Assembly: GCA_026989375.1 (NCBI GenBank)
Contig: JALSJJ010000081.1
Span: forward strand, 35,001 to 76,640
Direction: 5' to 3'
Length of the DNA stretch: 41,640 bases
Source of the DNA: Rhodothermus sp.
Lineage (GTDB): Bacteria; Bacteroidota; Rhodothermia; Rhodothermales; Rhodothermaceae
Shown in pieces: positions 1 to 6,824 of the stretch (position 1 is the stretch's first letter; each line of letters begins with the position of its first letter). Both the position numbers and the translations under genes were made by a program. A model generated the notes under the pieces. It was not told where the DNA came from and did no database searches. It saw only the letters and a program-made list of their open reading frames with translations.

Positions 1-1
1 G

Positions 2-748
2 CGAAACCCCTTCCTGTGGAGAGGGTTGGCCGGGTTACTCATGCTGGCATTTCTGCTATATCTGCTGGTGGACCGCTGGCTCATGCCCACCTACACGCGA
101 CACGGCGTCGTGCAGTACGTACCCGACGTACGCCAGCTCCCCTTTGATCAGGCCGCCCGGATCCTTGAAGCCCAAGGACTGCAGGCGGCCCGTGTGCCTG
201 CTCGCCGCTTCCGCCCAGACCTGCCTGTCGAGATCGTACTCGACCAGACACCCCCGCCCCAAGCCGCGGTCAAACCCGGCCGACGTATTTACCTGACCGT
301 CAACGCCGGCCGCAATCCCCTGGTTACAGTCCCCTCCGTCATCGGCATGTCTCTCCGCGAAGCGGTCAATCGCCTGACCGCATTGGGGCTCCGGGCCGAC
401 GACCTGCGCCCGGACACGATCCCTTCGCCCTACGCCCGCACCGTTACCCGACAGCATCCCGCCCCGGGCGACTCGGTAGTCGAAGGCAGTCGGGTAACTC
501 TCTGGTACAGCACCGGCTTAGGGGAACGTTACGTGACGGTACCAGACGTAACGGGCCTCACCGTAGCAGAAGCACAACGCATCCTCCTGGCCCATCGGTT
601 GCGTGCTGTCGTCGTCGAACCCCGAGAATCAACCGAAACAACCAGCAACACCACACGCCTTGTCGTCCGACAGAGCCGAGCGCCCGGCTCTCAGGTCCGT
701 GAAGGATTTGAAATCCGACTCTTTGTGGCTCCGCCTGATACCTTATAA
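2..748 (+). CDS. PASTA-domain membrane protein, 5' partial
   Basis: The reading frame is open to the window edge (the codons before the TTG at 26 read RNPFLWRG), so the true start lies upstream and the TTG start in the ORF track is not needed. A single hydrophobic segment (LAGLLMLAFLLYLLV) anchors the protein, followed by three PASTA-like repeats at about residues 30-95, 98-165 and 170-235 of the ORF-track protein, each with the pattern VPDV/VPSV...A...L...GL...V and a closing PG..V..G..I/V.L. PASTA domains bind peptidoglycan stems or mediate contacts in the periplasm; here there is no visible kinase domain. It converges on pyrR. Seen: TM plus repeats. Inferred: periplasmic, cell-wall associated role. 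Confidence 0.85.
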   Translation, partial: RNPFLWRGLAGLLMLAFLLYLLVDRWLMPTYTRHGVVQYVPDVRQLPFDQAARILEAQGLQAARVPARRFRPDLPVEIVLDQTPPPQAAVKPGRRIYLTVNAGRNPLVTVPSVIGMSLREAVNRLTALGLRADDLRPDTIPSPYARTVTRQHPAPGDSVVEGSRVTLWYSTGLGERYVTVPDVTGLTVAEAQRILLAHRLRAVVVEPRESTETTSNTTRLVVRQSRAPGSQVREGFEIRLFVAPPDTL

Positions 749-758
749 TTAAGAAAGG

Positions 759-1280
759 CTATGTCTCCTCTACGTAGACAGCCAGCCCTTCGTCCGGAGC
801 CACTACAATCCGCTCCTGATACTTGGTCGGAACCGTCCGGCCAATATAATCAGCCCGAATTGGAAACTCACGATGTCCTCGATCAATCAACACAGCCAAT
901 TGAACGCTTCGAGGACGTCCCCAGCGCAACAAGGCATCCAGTGCTGCCCGAACCGTACGCCCGGTGAAGAGCACATCATCTACCAGCACAATGTGCTGAT
1001 CGGTAATTGTATCCACGTGCACCTGTGAACCATCTTCAACCGGAATGCCCATAGCCCGATCATCTCGATAAGGACGCACGTCCAGCGCATTTACCGGGAA
1101 CGGCCGTTGCTCAATCTGCGCCAGCCGGCTGCTCAGCGCCTCCGCTACCGCTACGCCCTTTCGTAAAATGCCAAACACAGCCAGCCCCGCGCCCCCACGA
1201 TTACGCTCCAGCACTTCGAAGGCCATACGGTCCAGCATCCGGGCTACCTGCTCCGACGTCAGGATACGAATACGCCTCAT
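759..1280 (-). CDS. pyrR: PyrR-type uracil phosphoribosyltransferase / pyrimidine regulator
   Basis: 173 aa, the usual PyrR length. The PRPP-binding loop VLVDDVLFTGRT is at residues 99-109 and the family-typical LIDRGHREFPIRADYIG follows at about 131-147. PyrR converts uracil plus PRPP to UMP and, in many bacteria, binds pyr mRNA to control attenuation. No pyr attenuator or pyr biosynthetic operon is visible next to it here, so the enzymatic salvage role is the safer reading. Its ATG overlaps the stop of the upstream minus-strand gene by 4 nt, implying translational coupling. Confidence 0.92.
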   Translation of the reverse strand: MRRIRILTSEQVARMLDRMAFEVLERNRGGAGLAVFGILRKGVAVAEALSSRLAQIEQRPFPVNALDVRPYRDDRAMGIPVEDGSQVHVDTITDQHIVLVDDVLFTGRTVRAALDALLRWGRPRSVQLAVLIDRGHREFPIRADYIGRTVPTKYQERIVVAPDEGLAVYVEET

Positions 1281-1681
1281 CGCTGAAACATCGCCTTAAT
1301 GCTCCCCCAGGTACGCCGAACGGCTGTAGGCGTGTAATTGATGGCCTGCTCTGCCAACTGTTGCGCCGTCCCATCCAGATAGATGACCCAGAGCTGATAA
1401 GCCACCTCATCAGCCGACTGCTTATAAACCTGCCGATCTACGTAACGGTAAAGCTTGCCACTGCCCTGCGGCGCTATCTGCGCTACCAGTACGTACTGCC
1501 CTTTGCTGGCAGGCGTACGCCGCCGCAACTCGTACCGCTGCACGCCCTCCTCCCGGTTGGCCTGCCAGGTGATCACCAGATCGTTTTCTTTAACGGCTAC
1601 CTTGAAAAAATCCAGCTCAACCCCCACTAAAAGCCCCCAGCTCCCCAGCCATATCACAAGTAGCGCTCCTAACCCACCCAT
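1277..1681 (-). CDS. Small exported protein with fibronectin type III-like domain
   Basis: 134 aa. An N-terminal hydrophobic stretch (LGALLVIWLGSWGLLVGVEL) looks like a signal peptide or anchor. The rest, with WQANREEGVQRYELRRRT and YRYVDRQVYK...YQLWVIYLDG, has the alternating beta-strand pattern of a fibronectin type III domain (W in strand B, YELRR strand C, Y.L strand F). I do not recognise a named family. It is first in a two-gene unit with pyrR (4-nt overlap). The function is unknown; envelope location is inferred. Confidence 0.7.
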   Translation of the reverse strand: MGGLGALLVIWLGSWGLLVGVELDFFKVAVKENDLVITWQANREEGVQRYELRRRTPASKGQYVLVAQIAPQGSGKLYRYVDRQVYKQSADEVAYQLWVIYLDGTAQQLAEQAINYTPTAVRRTWGSIKAMFQR

Positions 1682-2082
1682 AAATCGCCGACAGCTTCTA
1701 CCTCATGTTCTTGTAAAGAAACAGCATTCGCAGCGCGAAGTCAAAGGAGAAAAAGCAAACTTTACGGCTTTTTCCTGCGCCATTGCTCCCAAAATAATGC
1801 CAACGCGCATGCTGAGCGAACCGGCTTCTGCTTGAGCCTGAAACCGCGTCGGTGTGCAAGACCGTTCACCTAAAGCCTGCAATTGGTAACCATCGCTTTA
1901 GCATCCCTGCCTCCTGCAATCGAGCTGTTTGCGCTCCCAGCGTTGATAGCCCAACCTGCTCGGCCGCTTCCCAAAAACGAGGCCCCTAATGCACGCAGGA
2001 AACCTAATACGCCACTAAGACACGAGGCCTCCCACGATCGTCAAGGGCAATTGTGAGCGGCTGCTCGTTAATCTGCCCGCCG

Positions 2083-2098
2083 GGCATCATATGATGCC
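2083..2098. promoter_or_regulatory. Perfect 16-bp palindrome upstream of the heme-copper operon
   Basis: GGCATCATATGATGCC is a perfect inverted repeat (GGCATCAT/ATGATGCC), 96 nt upstream of the first operon ATG. The symmetry and place fit a dimeric regulator operator. No regulator gene adjoins it and I cannot name the factor. Confidence 0.35.
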
Positions 2099-2133
2099 AA
2101 GTGTGAAAAATTGGTTTTTATGACAAATTAGGA

Positions 2134-2147
2134 TTGATTAGTATTAA
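2134..2147. promoter_or_regulatory. Candidate FNR/DNR-type operator
   Basis: TTGATTAGTATTAA matches the CRP/FNR-family consensus TTGAT-N4-ATCAA in 9 of 10 half-site positions. It sits 46 nt upstream of the ATG of the small subunit in an AT-rich tract. DNR/NnrR-type members of this family control NO reductase genes in other bacteria, which agrees with the operon call; in an AT-rich tract a chance match is possible. Confidence 0.35.
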
Positions 2148-2193
2148 ATACGATTTATCTTATTCATGGCAATCATTGAAAACCGCAAGAGCC

Positions 2194-2352
2194 ATGGAGA
2201 CGCGCTCACCACAATCGACGCCCTGGCTACAGCAGCTCTACGATAATCCTTGGCTGCTGGCCGGGGCTGCCATCGTGTTTTTTGTGCTTTCCTACATCGT
2301 CTGGGGAGTGATCGATCTGCTCACTATCCCAACAGGAGGGACAACGCCATGA
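2194..2352 (+). CDS. Small single-TM subunit of heme-copper reductase (subunit IIa-like)
   Basis: 52 aa with one transmembrane helix (WLLAGAAIVFFVLSYIVWGVI) and short flanks, resembling the tiny subunit IIa of ba3-type (B-family) heme-copper enzymes. The ATG at 2194 is preferred over the TTG at 2134 in the ORF track, because the upstream part looks non-coding and overlaps the FNR-like box. Its TGA overlaps the ATG of the CuA subunit gene (ATGA), so it is the first gene of the operon. Assignment as a subunit is by context and topology only. Confidence 0.72.
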   Translation: METRSPQSTPWLQQLYDNPWLLAGAAIVFFVLSYIVWGVIDLLTIPTGGTTP

Positions 2353-2888
2353 GCTCGCCGCTAAAACCCCTGGAAGGAAATTGGTGGGCCATTCCCACCA
2401 GTCGGCACGAAAAAATCTGGGTCTGGATCAGCGTGGTATGGGGCCTGATTCTTTTTGGGTGGATGGTCGGATGGAGCTTTTTCGGTGCGCAGAACCAGCA
2501 TGGCCCTACCTACCGCATTGAGCCGGCTGCCTATCGGGCCAAGCTTGCCGCTTATCGCGAAGCCAGCACGGTAACCGAACAGGGCCTGCGCCCTGCCGGT
2601 GAGGATGTATATATCGCGGCCATGCGGTACGGCTTCGACGGCCTGCCGGTGATCCTGAAGGCCGGCAAAACGTATCGGCTGCACCTGACCAGTTACGATG
2701 TGCAGCATGGGCTTTCCATTCGGCCTGAGCACGCGCTCAGTAAGCAGGTCACGTTCCAGTTGCTGCCCGGTTATGAGTGGGTGATCCCTATGCGTTTCGA
2801 TGAGCCGGGCGTCTATCACGTGGTCTGCAACGAATTCTGCGGCATCGGGCATCGCACCATGCACGGAATCTTTATCGTGGAGGAATAA
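2349..2888 (+). CDS. Heme-copper reductase subunit II with CuA centre
   Basis: 179 aa from the ATG at 2349; the longer ORF-track start at 2250 runs through the previous gene and is rejected. One N-terminal TM helix (about 22-45) precedes a periplasmic cupredoxin domain. The CuA ligands are all visible: H120 (VQHGLSIRPEH) and the C160-N-E162-F-C164...H168...M171 cluster (VVCNEFCGIGHRTM). CuA accepts electrons from a soluble c-type cytochrome or HiPIP and passes them to the low-spin heme of subunit I. In classic cNOR this electron entry is a cytochrome c instead, so a CuA subunit with a NOR-like subunit I is notable. Overlaps the upstream gene by 4 nt and is 3 nt from subunit I. Confidence 0.9.
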   Translation: MSSPLKPLEGNWWAIPTSRHEKIWVWISVVWGLILFGWMVGWSFFGAQNQHGPTYRIEPAAYRAKLAAYREASTVTEQGLRPAGEDVYIAAMRYGFDGLPVILKAGKTYRLHLTSYDVQHGLSIRPEHALSKQVTFQLLPGYEWVIPMRFDEPGVYHVVCNEFCGIGHRTMHGIFIVEE

Positions 2889-2891
2889 GCT

Positions 2892-4604
2892 ATGGCTGGC
2901 CTGTTACTTTCGGGAACCTATGATGCTGAAGGCTTCCGGACGTGCTCGGTCACGGGCCTTCGCATTCACCGGGACGTGGAGCGCTACGTGAAGCTGTTTG
3001 CCCTAACGGCTGTCGTGGCGCTGTTGATTGGCGGCATCTCGGCCATCTTTGTGGCGCTCACGCGCTGGGAGGTGATCGGTCTGGCCGACCCACCGGCCTT
3101 TTACAAGTGGCTTAGCATCCATGCCTGGAATCTGTTGATTTTCTGGATGGTCTTCATGGAGGTGGCTATCCTGTACATTGGCGGGCCTTTGGTGCTGGGT
3201 CGGCCACTTCCAACGCCCAAGCTGGCCGGTATTGGCTACTTGCTCATGTTGGTAGCGGCGCTGATGATCAATCATGCCATTGCCACCACCGAAGCCCCCG
3301 ACAGCGCGCCGCTGCTAACCTCTTACGCCCCGCTGCCCTCACCGCCCCTGTTTTATCTCGGGGTGATTCTGTTTATCCTGGGCGTTATCATTGCGGCGCT
3401 GCCCTTTTTTATCACGATCTGGCAGGAGAAGCAGGAATATCCCCATCGGACGCTTCCGCTGGTCAGCTTCGGAGCGTTCATTACGTCAATTATCGCACTG
3501 GAAGCTCTGCTTGGTGGGTTGATCACCTATATTCCCACCTTCCTCTGGCGCATCGGGGTCGTGGAGCACATTGATGCGGCCTGGTACCGACAGATGTACT
3601 GGATTATCGGTCATGGAAGCCAGCAGATTAATCTGGCGGCCATGATCACGGTCTGGTACTTCCTGACGCACGTCGTGGGCGGCGCCGAGGTGGTCAGCGA
3701 GAAGCTATCGCGGACGGCTTTTATTCTGTATCTGTTCTTCATCAACATGGGCGCTGCTCATCATCTGCTGGCCGATCCGGGCGTCCACATGAGCTGGAAG
3801 CACTGGAACACTTCGTATGCTGTCTATGGCGCCGTACTGGCCAGCATGATTCACGCCTTTGCCATCCCGGCCGGCCTGGAAGCGGGGCGCCGCAAGCGCG
3901 GATTCGGACGTCAGGGACTCTTTGGCTGGCTCTGGTCAGCGCCCTGGGGCAATCCGGTCTTCTCCGCCACCGTGCTGGGCATCATCATGTTTGGTTTTAT
4001 CGGCGGTATTTCGGGTGTGGTCATGGGACAAACGCAGCTAAACCTGACCTGGCACAACACGCTGGGCGTGCCCGGCCATTTCCATGGAACTGTCGTGCTG
4101 GGGACCACGCTGACCTTCATGGCGCTTGTGTACTTTGCCCTGCCGGTCCTGTTTAATCGGGATCTGGCCTTCAAGCCGCTGGCCCGCATCCAGCCCTATT
4201 TCTACGCCGTCGCTATGGGGCTGGCCACGATTATGATGATCTATCTGGGCGTGCTTTATGGCGTGCCCAGGCGGCATCCGTCGGTAATGAGCTTTCCAGG
4301 AACGGACTTCAGCTTCGCTGCGGCCTCGCCCTTGTTTGCCATCTTCGGAGTGGCGGCCATCCTGGCCCTCATCGCTGGCGCCAGCTTTCTGCTGGTGGCT
4401 GTGGGATCGCTGCTTTTCGGAAAGCGGATTGACAACCCGGCCCTCGTAATGCCCCTGTTAATTTCCGGCGGAAGCGATGACCAGCCAGTTCATACGTACT
4501 CGATGCAGGGTACGCTTACGTTAACGCTCATTTTCCTGGCTGTCTTTGCCGTCATCTACATCGTCAACTGGTACCTGCTGGGTCGTCTGTGGGCTATCGG
4601 CTAA
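2892..4604 (+). CDS. Heme-copper catalytic subunit I, probable eNOR-type nitric oxide reductase
   Basis: 570 aa, about 12-14 TM helices. Metal ligands are intact: low-spin heme H77 (SIHAWN), CuB H241 and H290/H291 (GAAHHLLADPGV), heme ligands H396 and H398 (GVPGHFHGT). At the position of the covalent His-Tyr pair of oxygen reductases (HPEVY/HPIVY, Tyr four residues after His) this protein has H241-G-S-Q-Q245, so the Tyr is replaced by Gln. Lack of that Tyr is a mark of NO-reducing members of the superfamily. The overall fold and CuA partner are B-family-like. My recollection is that the eNOR family was shown to reduce NO using the R. marinus enzyme. The remaining alternative is an oxygen reductase that takes its Tyr from another helix (as in cbb3). 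Automatic annotation will probably say cytochrome c oxidase subunit I. Confidence 0.88.
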   Translation: MAGLLLSGTYDAEGFRTCSVTGLRIHRDVERYVKLFALTAVVALLIGGISAIFVALTRWEVIGLADPPAFYKWLSIHAWNLLIFWMVFMEVAILYIGGPLVLGRPLPTPKLAGIGYLLMLVAALMINHAIATTEAPDSAPLLTSYAPLPSPPLFYLGVILFILGVIIAALPFFITIWQEKQEYPHRTLPLVSFGAFITSIIALEALLGGLITYIPTFLWRIGVVEHIDAAWYRQMYWIIGHGSQQINLAAMITVWYFLTHVVGGAEVVSEKLSRTAFILYLFFINMGAAHHLLADPGVHMSWKHWNTSYAVYGAVLASMIHAFAIPAGLEAGRRKRGFGRQGLFGWLWSAPWGNPVFSATVLGIIMFGFIGGISGVVMGQTQLNLTWHNTLGVPGHFHGTVVLGTTLTFMALVYFALPVLFNRDLAFKPLARIQPYFYAVAMGLATIMMIYLGVLYGVPRRHPSVMSFPGTDFSFAAASPLFAIFGVAAILALIAGASFLLVAVGSLLFGKRIDNPALVMPLLISGGSDDQPVHTYSMQGTLTLTLIFLAVFAVIYIVNWYLLGRLWAIG

Positions 4605-4624
4605 AAGCTTGTCGGGAGATAGGC

Positions 4625-5395
4625 ATGAAGGAGCAGACGCTGCGCGCTCACTTCCGTAACGGGGCGGCCGAGTCCTCGTCTATCCTGCCGGCAGGATGGC
4701 GGGGGCTCGGCCGGGGGCAGCGGCTCTGGCGCTTCATCAAAAGCATCTACTACGCCAGCAGTCCAGGCTGGCAATTACTCAAAAGCGGCGCCCTGTTCTT
4801 CTTTGGCTTTTTCTGCTGGGCGGTGGGGAACCTGCTGCGTTCGTATCTGCCCGGCATCTACTGGCCCAACCTGCTGATCAGCTACGGCGCGCTGCTTTTC
4901 TGGTTTGGGCCACTGACGCATCTGGTCTTTGTGCCCCGTCTGATTCCCTGGCTGCGTCGGCAGCGCCAGCATCGTCTCCTTCACTGGCTGGGCGGTCACT
5001 TTACCGTGGCGTTGTTTACCTTGTTTTTTACCGGGGTGGTGCTGCTCAGTCTGGATCCACCAGACTTTTTGGTGCTGGACGTTGAGGGACGCCTGCACCC
5101 CACGGCATCGGTTCAGGCCACTGCAGAACCTGCGGCACAACTGCCGGACCTGAATTGTCAGCGTACAGAGGGGCAGATCACCTGCATGCTGACGCACGTA
5201 CCGGACGCTGTCGTACGCATTGAGGTAACTTCGGGAACCCACCGGCTGCTGCAACTCGAACGACCGACCGTCTCCTTTACGCTTTTGGAACAAGATCTGG
5301 CCGAGGTGCTGGGGCAACGTGAGTTTCGCGTGACGCTCTATGACAGCCGGGGACGCCTACTACGCGAGTTTGTACGCACTACCGCGTTTCTCTAA
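4625..5395 (+). CDS. Unknown membrane protein of the NO-reductase-like operon
   Basis: 256 aa from the ATG at 4625, which has a good upstream GGGAG; the ORF-track start at 4589 lies inside subunit I. Three hydrophobic segments (LLKSGALFFFGFFCWAVGNLL, ISYGALLFWFGPLTHLVFV, FTVALFTLFFTGVVLLSL) are followed by a C-terminal domain of about 110 residues that is beta-rich and has two Cys (DLNCQRTEGQITC), possibly a disulfide in the periplasm. No heme-binding CxxCH or copper motif is seen. It starts 20 nt after subunit I, so it is cotranscribed and is probably an accessory or assembly subunit. I do not recognise the family. Confidence 0.8.
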   Translation: MKEQTLRAHFRNGAAESSSILPAGWRGLGRGQRLWRFIKSIYYASSPGWQLLKSGALFFFGFFCWAVGNLLRSYLPGIYWPNLLISYGALLFWFGPLTHLVFVPRLIPWLRRQRQHRLLHWLGGHFTVALFTLFFTGVVLLSLDPPDFLVLDVEGRLHPTASVQATAEPAAQLPDLNCQRTEGQITCMLTHVPDAVVRIEVTSGTHRLLQLERPTVSFTLLEQDLAEVLGQREFRVTLYDSRGRLLREFVRTTAFL

Positions 5396-5414
5396 GGCGA
5401 AAGGAAGGCCCTCC

Positions 5415-5945
5415 TCAGCCCGATTTCTCACCACTGTCCTGAAAGGCCACTTTGGAGACCGGCGTGCGAACCTCTCGACTGGCAGGCGGACGGTTCGGGC
5501 AATTCTCACGTCGGCAGTGGCCATAGAAATTCAGGGAATGGTGGTGGATGTCAAACTGATAGATGTCCGCCACCATTTCCTGAATGCTCTGGATGCGTGG
5601 ATCGCAGAACTCGAATAGCTCCCCACAATCCAGACAGATAAGGTGGTCGTGTTGCCAGTAGCTGTAGGCCCGTTCGTACTTGGCCTGATTGCCGCCAAAC
5701 TGGTGCTTGACCACCAGATCGCATTCAAGAAGTAATTCCAGGGTGTTATAAACTGTAGCCCGACTTACCCGGGCTCCTTTCTGCTGGAGTCGCAGATACA
5801 GCTCGTCGGCATCCACGTGATCACTCGTTGAATAGATCTCTTCGAGCACAGCAAACCGTTCCGGTGTCTGTCGCTGTCCACGCTGCTTCAGAAACGCCCG
5901 GAAGATATTCTTGACCTCTTCGAGCTGTTGCGGAGAAACCGACAT
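5415..5945 (-). CDS. Fur/PerR-family metal-dependent regulator
   Basis: 176 aa. The N-terminal winged helix carries the family hallmark RVSRATVYNTLELLLE (about 59-74). The C-terminal dimerisation domain has the HDH (99-101) metal site and two Cys pairs, C104-x2-C107 and C144-x4-C149, that would bind structural zinc. Members sense Fe, Zn, Mn or peroxide and repress uptake or stress genes; which one this is cannot be told from sequence alone. It begins 21 nt after thymidylate kinase on the same strand and converges on the NO-reductase-like operon with only 19 nt between stops. Its C-terminal tail of about 25 residues is longer than usual. Confidence 0.93.
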   Translation of the reverse strand: MSVSPQQLEEVKNIFRAFLKQRGQRQTPERFAVLEEIYSTSDHVDADELYLRLQQKGARVSRATVYNTLELLLECDLVVKHQFGGNQAKYERAYSYWQHDHLICLDCGELFEFCDPRIQSIQEMVADIYQFDIHHHSLNFYGHCRRENCPNRPPASREVRTPVSKVAFQDSGEKSG

Positions 5946-5966
5946 GATTCGTGGTGCTTCAGATGC

Positions 5967-6623
5967 TCAATGTCTGGAAGAAGAACCGCTGCCTGAAGAG
6001 TGGGTTCCGCCGTGCTGGAGGAGTCGTTGCACATCTGTCCATATCGTTTCATGAATCGTCTCGATACGCGCCGTGGCGTCCAGCCGCAGAATGCGTTCGG
6101 GTTCTTCGGCAGCCAGGCGCGCATACGTAGCACGCACGCGCTCAAAAAAGGCAGCATCCGCTTGCTCCATACGATCCAGATTGGTGGTGCGACGACGGCG
6201 ATTCAGGGCTATCTCAAGCGGAACATCCAGCCAGTAAGTGCGATGGGGGGTGAATCCTGCCGTCACCCGCAGGTTAAAGTCCCGGAGCCAGTCCAGCTCG
6301 GCTACCTGGCGTCCACCCCCCTGGTAGGCCGTCGTAGAGTCATAGAATCGGTCGCACAGGACAATATAGCCGCCTTGCAGGGCAGGACGGATGCGTTGCA
6401 CTACCAACTGGCGACGGGCCGCGGAAAACAACAACAATTCAGCAAAAGGATCAACGTCCAATGCCGGATCAAGCAGTAACTGACGAATATGTTCGGACAG
6501 CTCTGTACCGCCTGGTTCGCGTACTAACAGCGTACGATAACCGGCAGCTTCTAACCGTTCAGCTAACAGACGCGCCTGGGTGCTTTTGCCACACCCATCA
6601 ATTCCTTCGAAGCTGATCAGCAT
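5967..6623 (-). CDS. tmk: Thymidylate kinase
   Basis: 218 aa from the ATG giving MLISFEGIDGCGKST. The ORF-track start (6704) adds 27 non-conserved residues before the natural N-terminus and is rejected. P-loop GIDGCGKST at 7-15, DRF motif at 91-93 (CDRFYDSTTAYQGGGR) and REPGGT at 35-40 are all typical. The enzyme phosphorylates dTMP to dTDP in the cytoplasm. The C-terminal tail is rich in Ser/Gly/His and probably disordered. Likely cotranscribed with the Fur-family gene downstream. Confidence 0.95.
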   Translation of the reverse strand: MLISFEGIDGCGKSTQARLLAERLEAAGYRTLLVREPGGTELSEHIRQLLLDPALDVDPFAELLLFSAARRQLVVQRIRPALQGGYIVLCDRFYDSTTAYQGGGRQVAELDWLRDFNLRVTAGFTPHRTYWLDVPLEIALNRRRRTTNLDRMEQADAAFFERVRATYARLAAEEPERILRLDATARIETIHETIWTDVQRLLQHGGTHSSGSGSSSRH

Positions 6624-6824
6624 AGGCTTAGCTTCCGCAGTTTTTCTGACGATATTAAAGACCGCAGCAGACCCGCTCGAAGTTCTTGCAAATTGTTGTG
6701 TCACCTGTTAAACTGAAGAGCAAGGCGCATGGTGCGTGAACATTTTCGGGCGGTCTGCTTTAATAGGTTGGCCGGGATGCTACAGAGAAGATCCCGGAAG
6801 ATCGACTGAAAGCCTTCGGCGCCT

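Larger units (their letters stand above)
1682..2193. other. Long intergenic region with no convincing complete gene
   Basis: This is the only stretch above 300 bases without a clear gene. It lies between the divergent fn3-like/pyrR unit and the NO-reductase-like operon. Its right third is AT-rich and contains a 16-bp palindrome and an FNR-like box (listed separately). On the minus strand two short open stretches have protein-like composition (about 2004-2111, ending GRPRVLVAY-stop; and about 1872-1988, reading FWEAAEQVGLSTLGAQ and ending at a TGA). They are too short and broken to call as genes and could be decayed coding sequence or chance. The ORF-track call 1455..1835 + is not supported. 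Confidence 0.5.

Noticed and set aside
2049-2060. AATTGTGAGCGG, identical to 12 bases of the lac operator.
   Set aside because: The rest of the operator (ATAACAATT) is missing and no LacI-type gene or sugar operon is nearby; a chance match.
2892-4604. Annotation as ordinary ba3 cytochrome c oxidase subunit I.
   Set aside because: The active-site Tyr expected at His+4 is Gln, so an oxygen-reductase label is not supported by the key residue.
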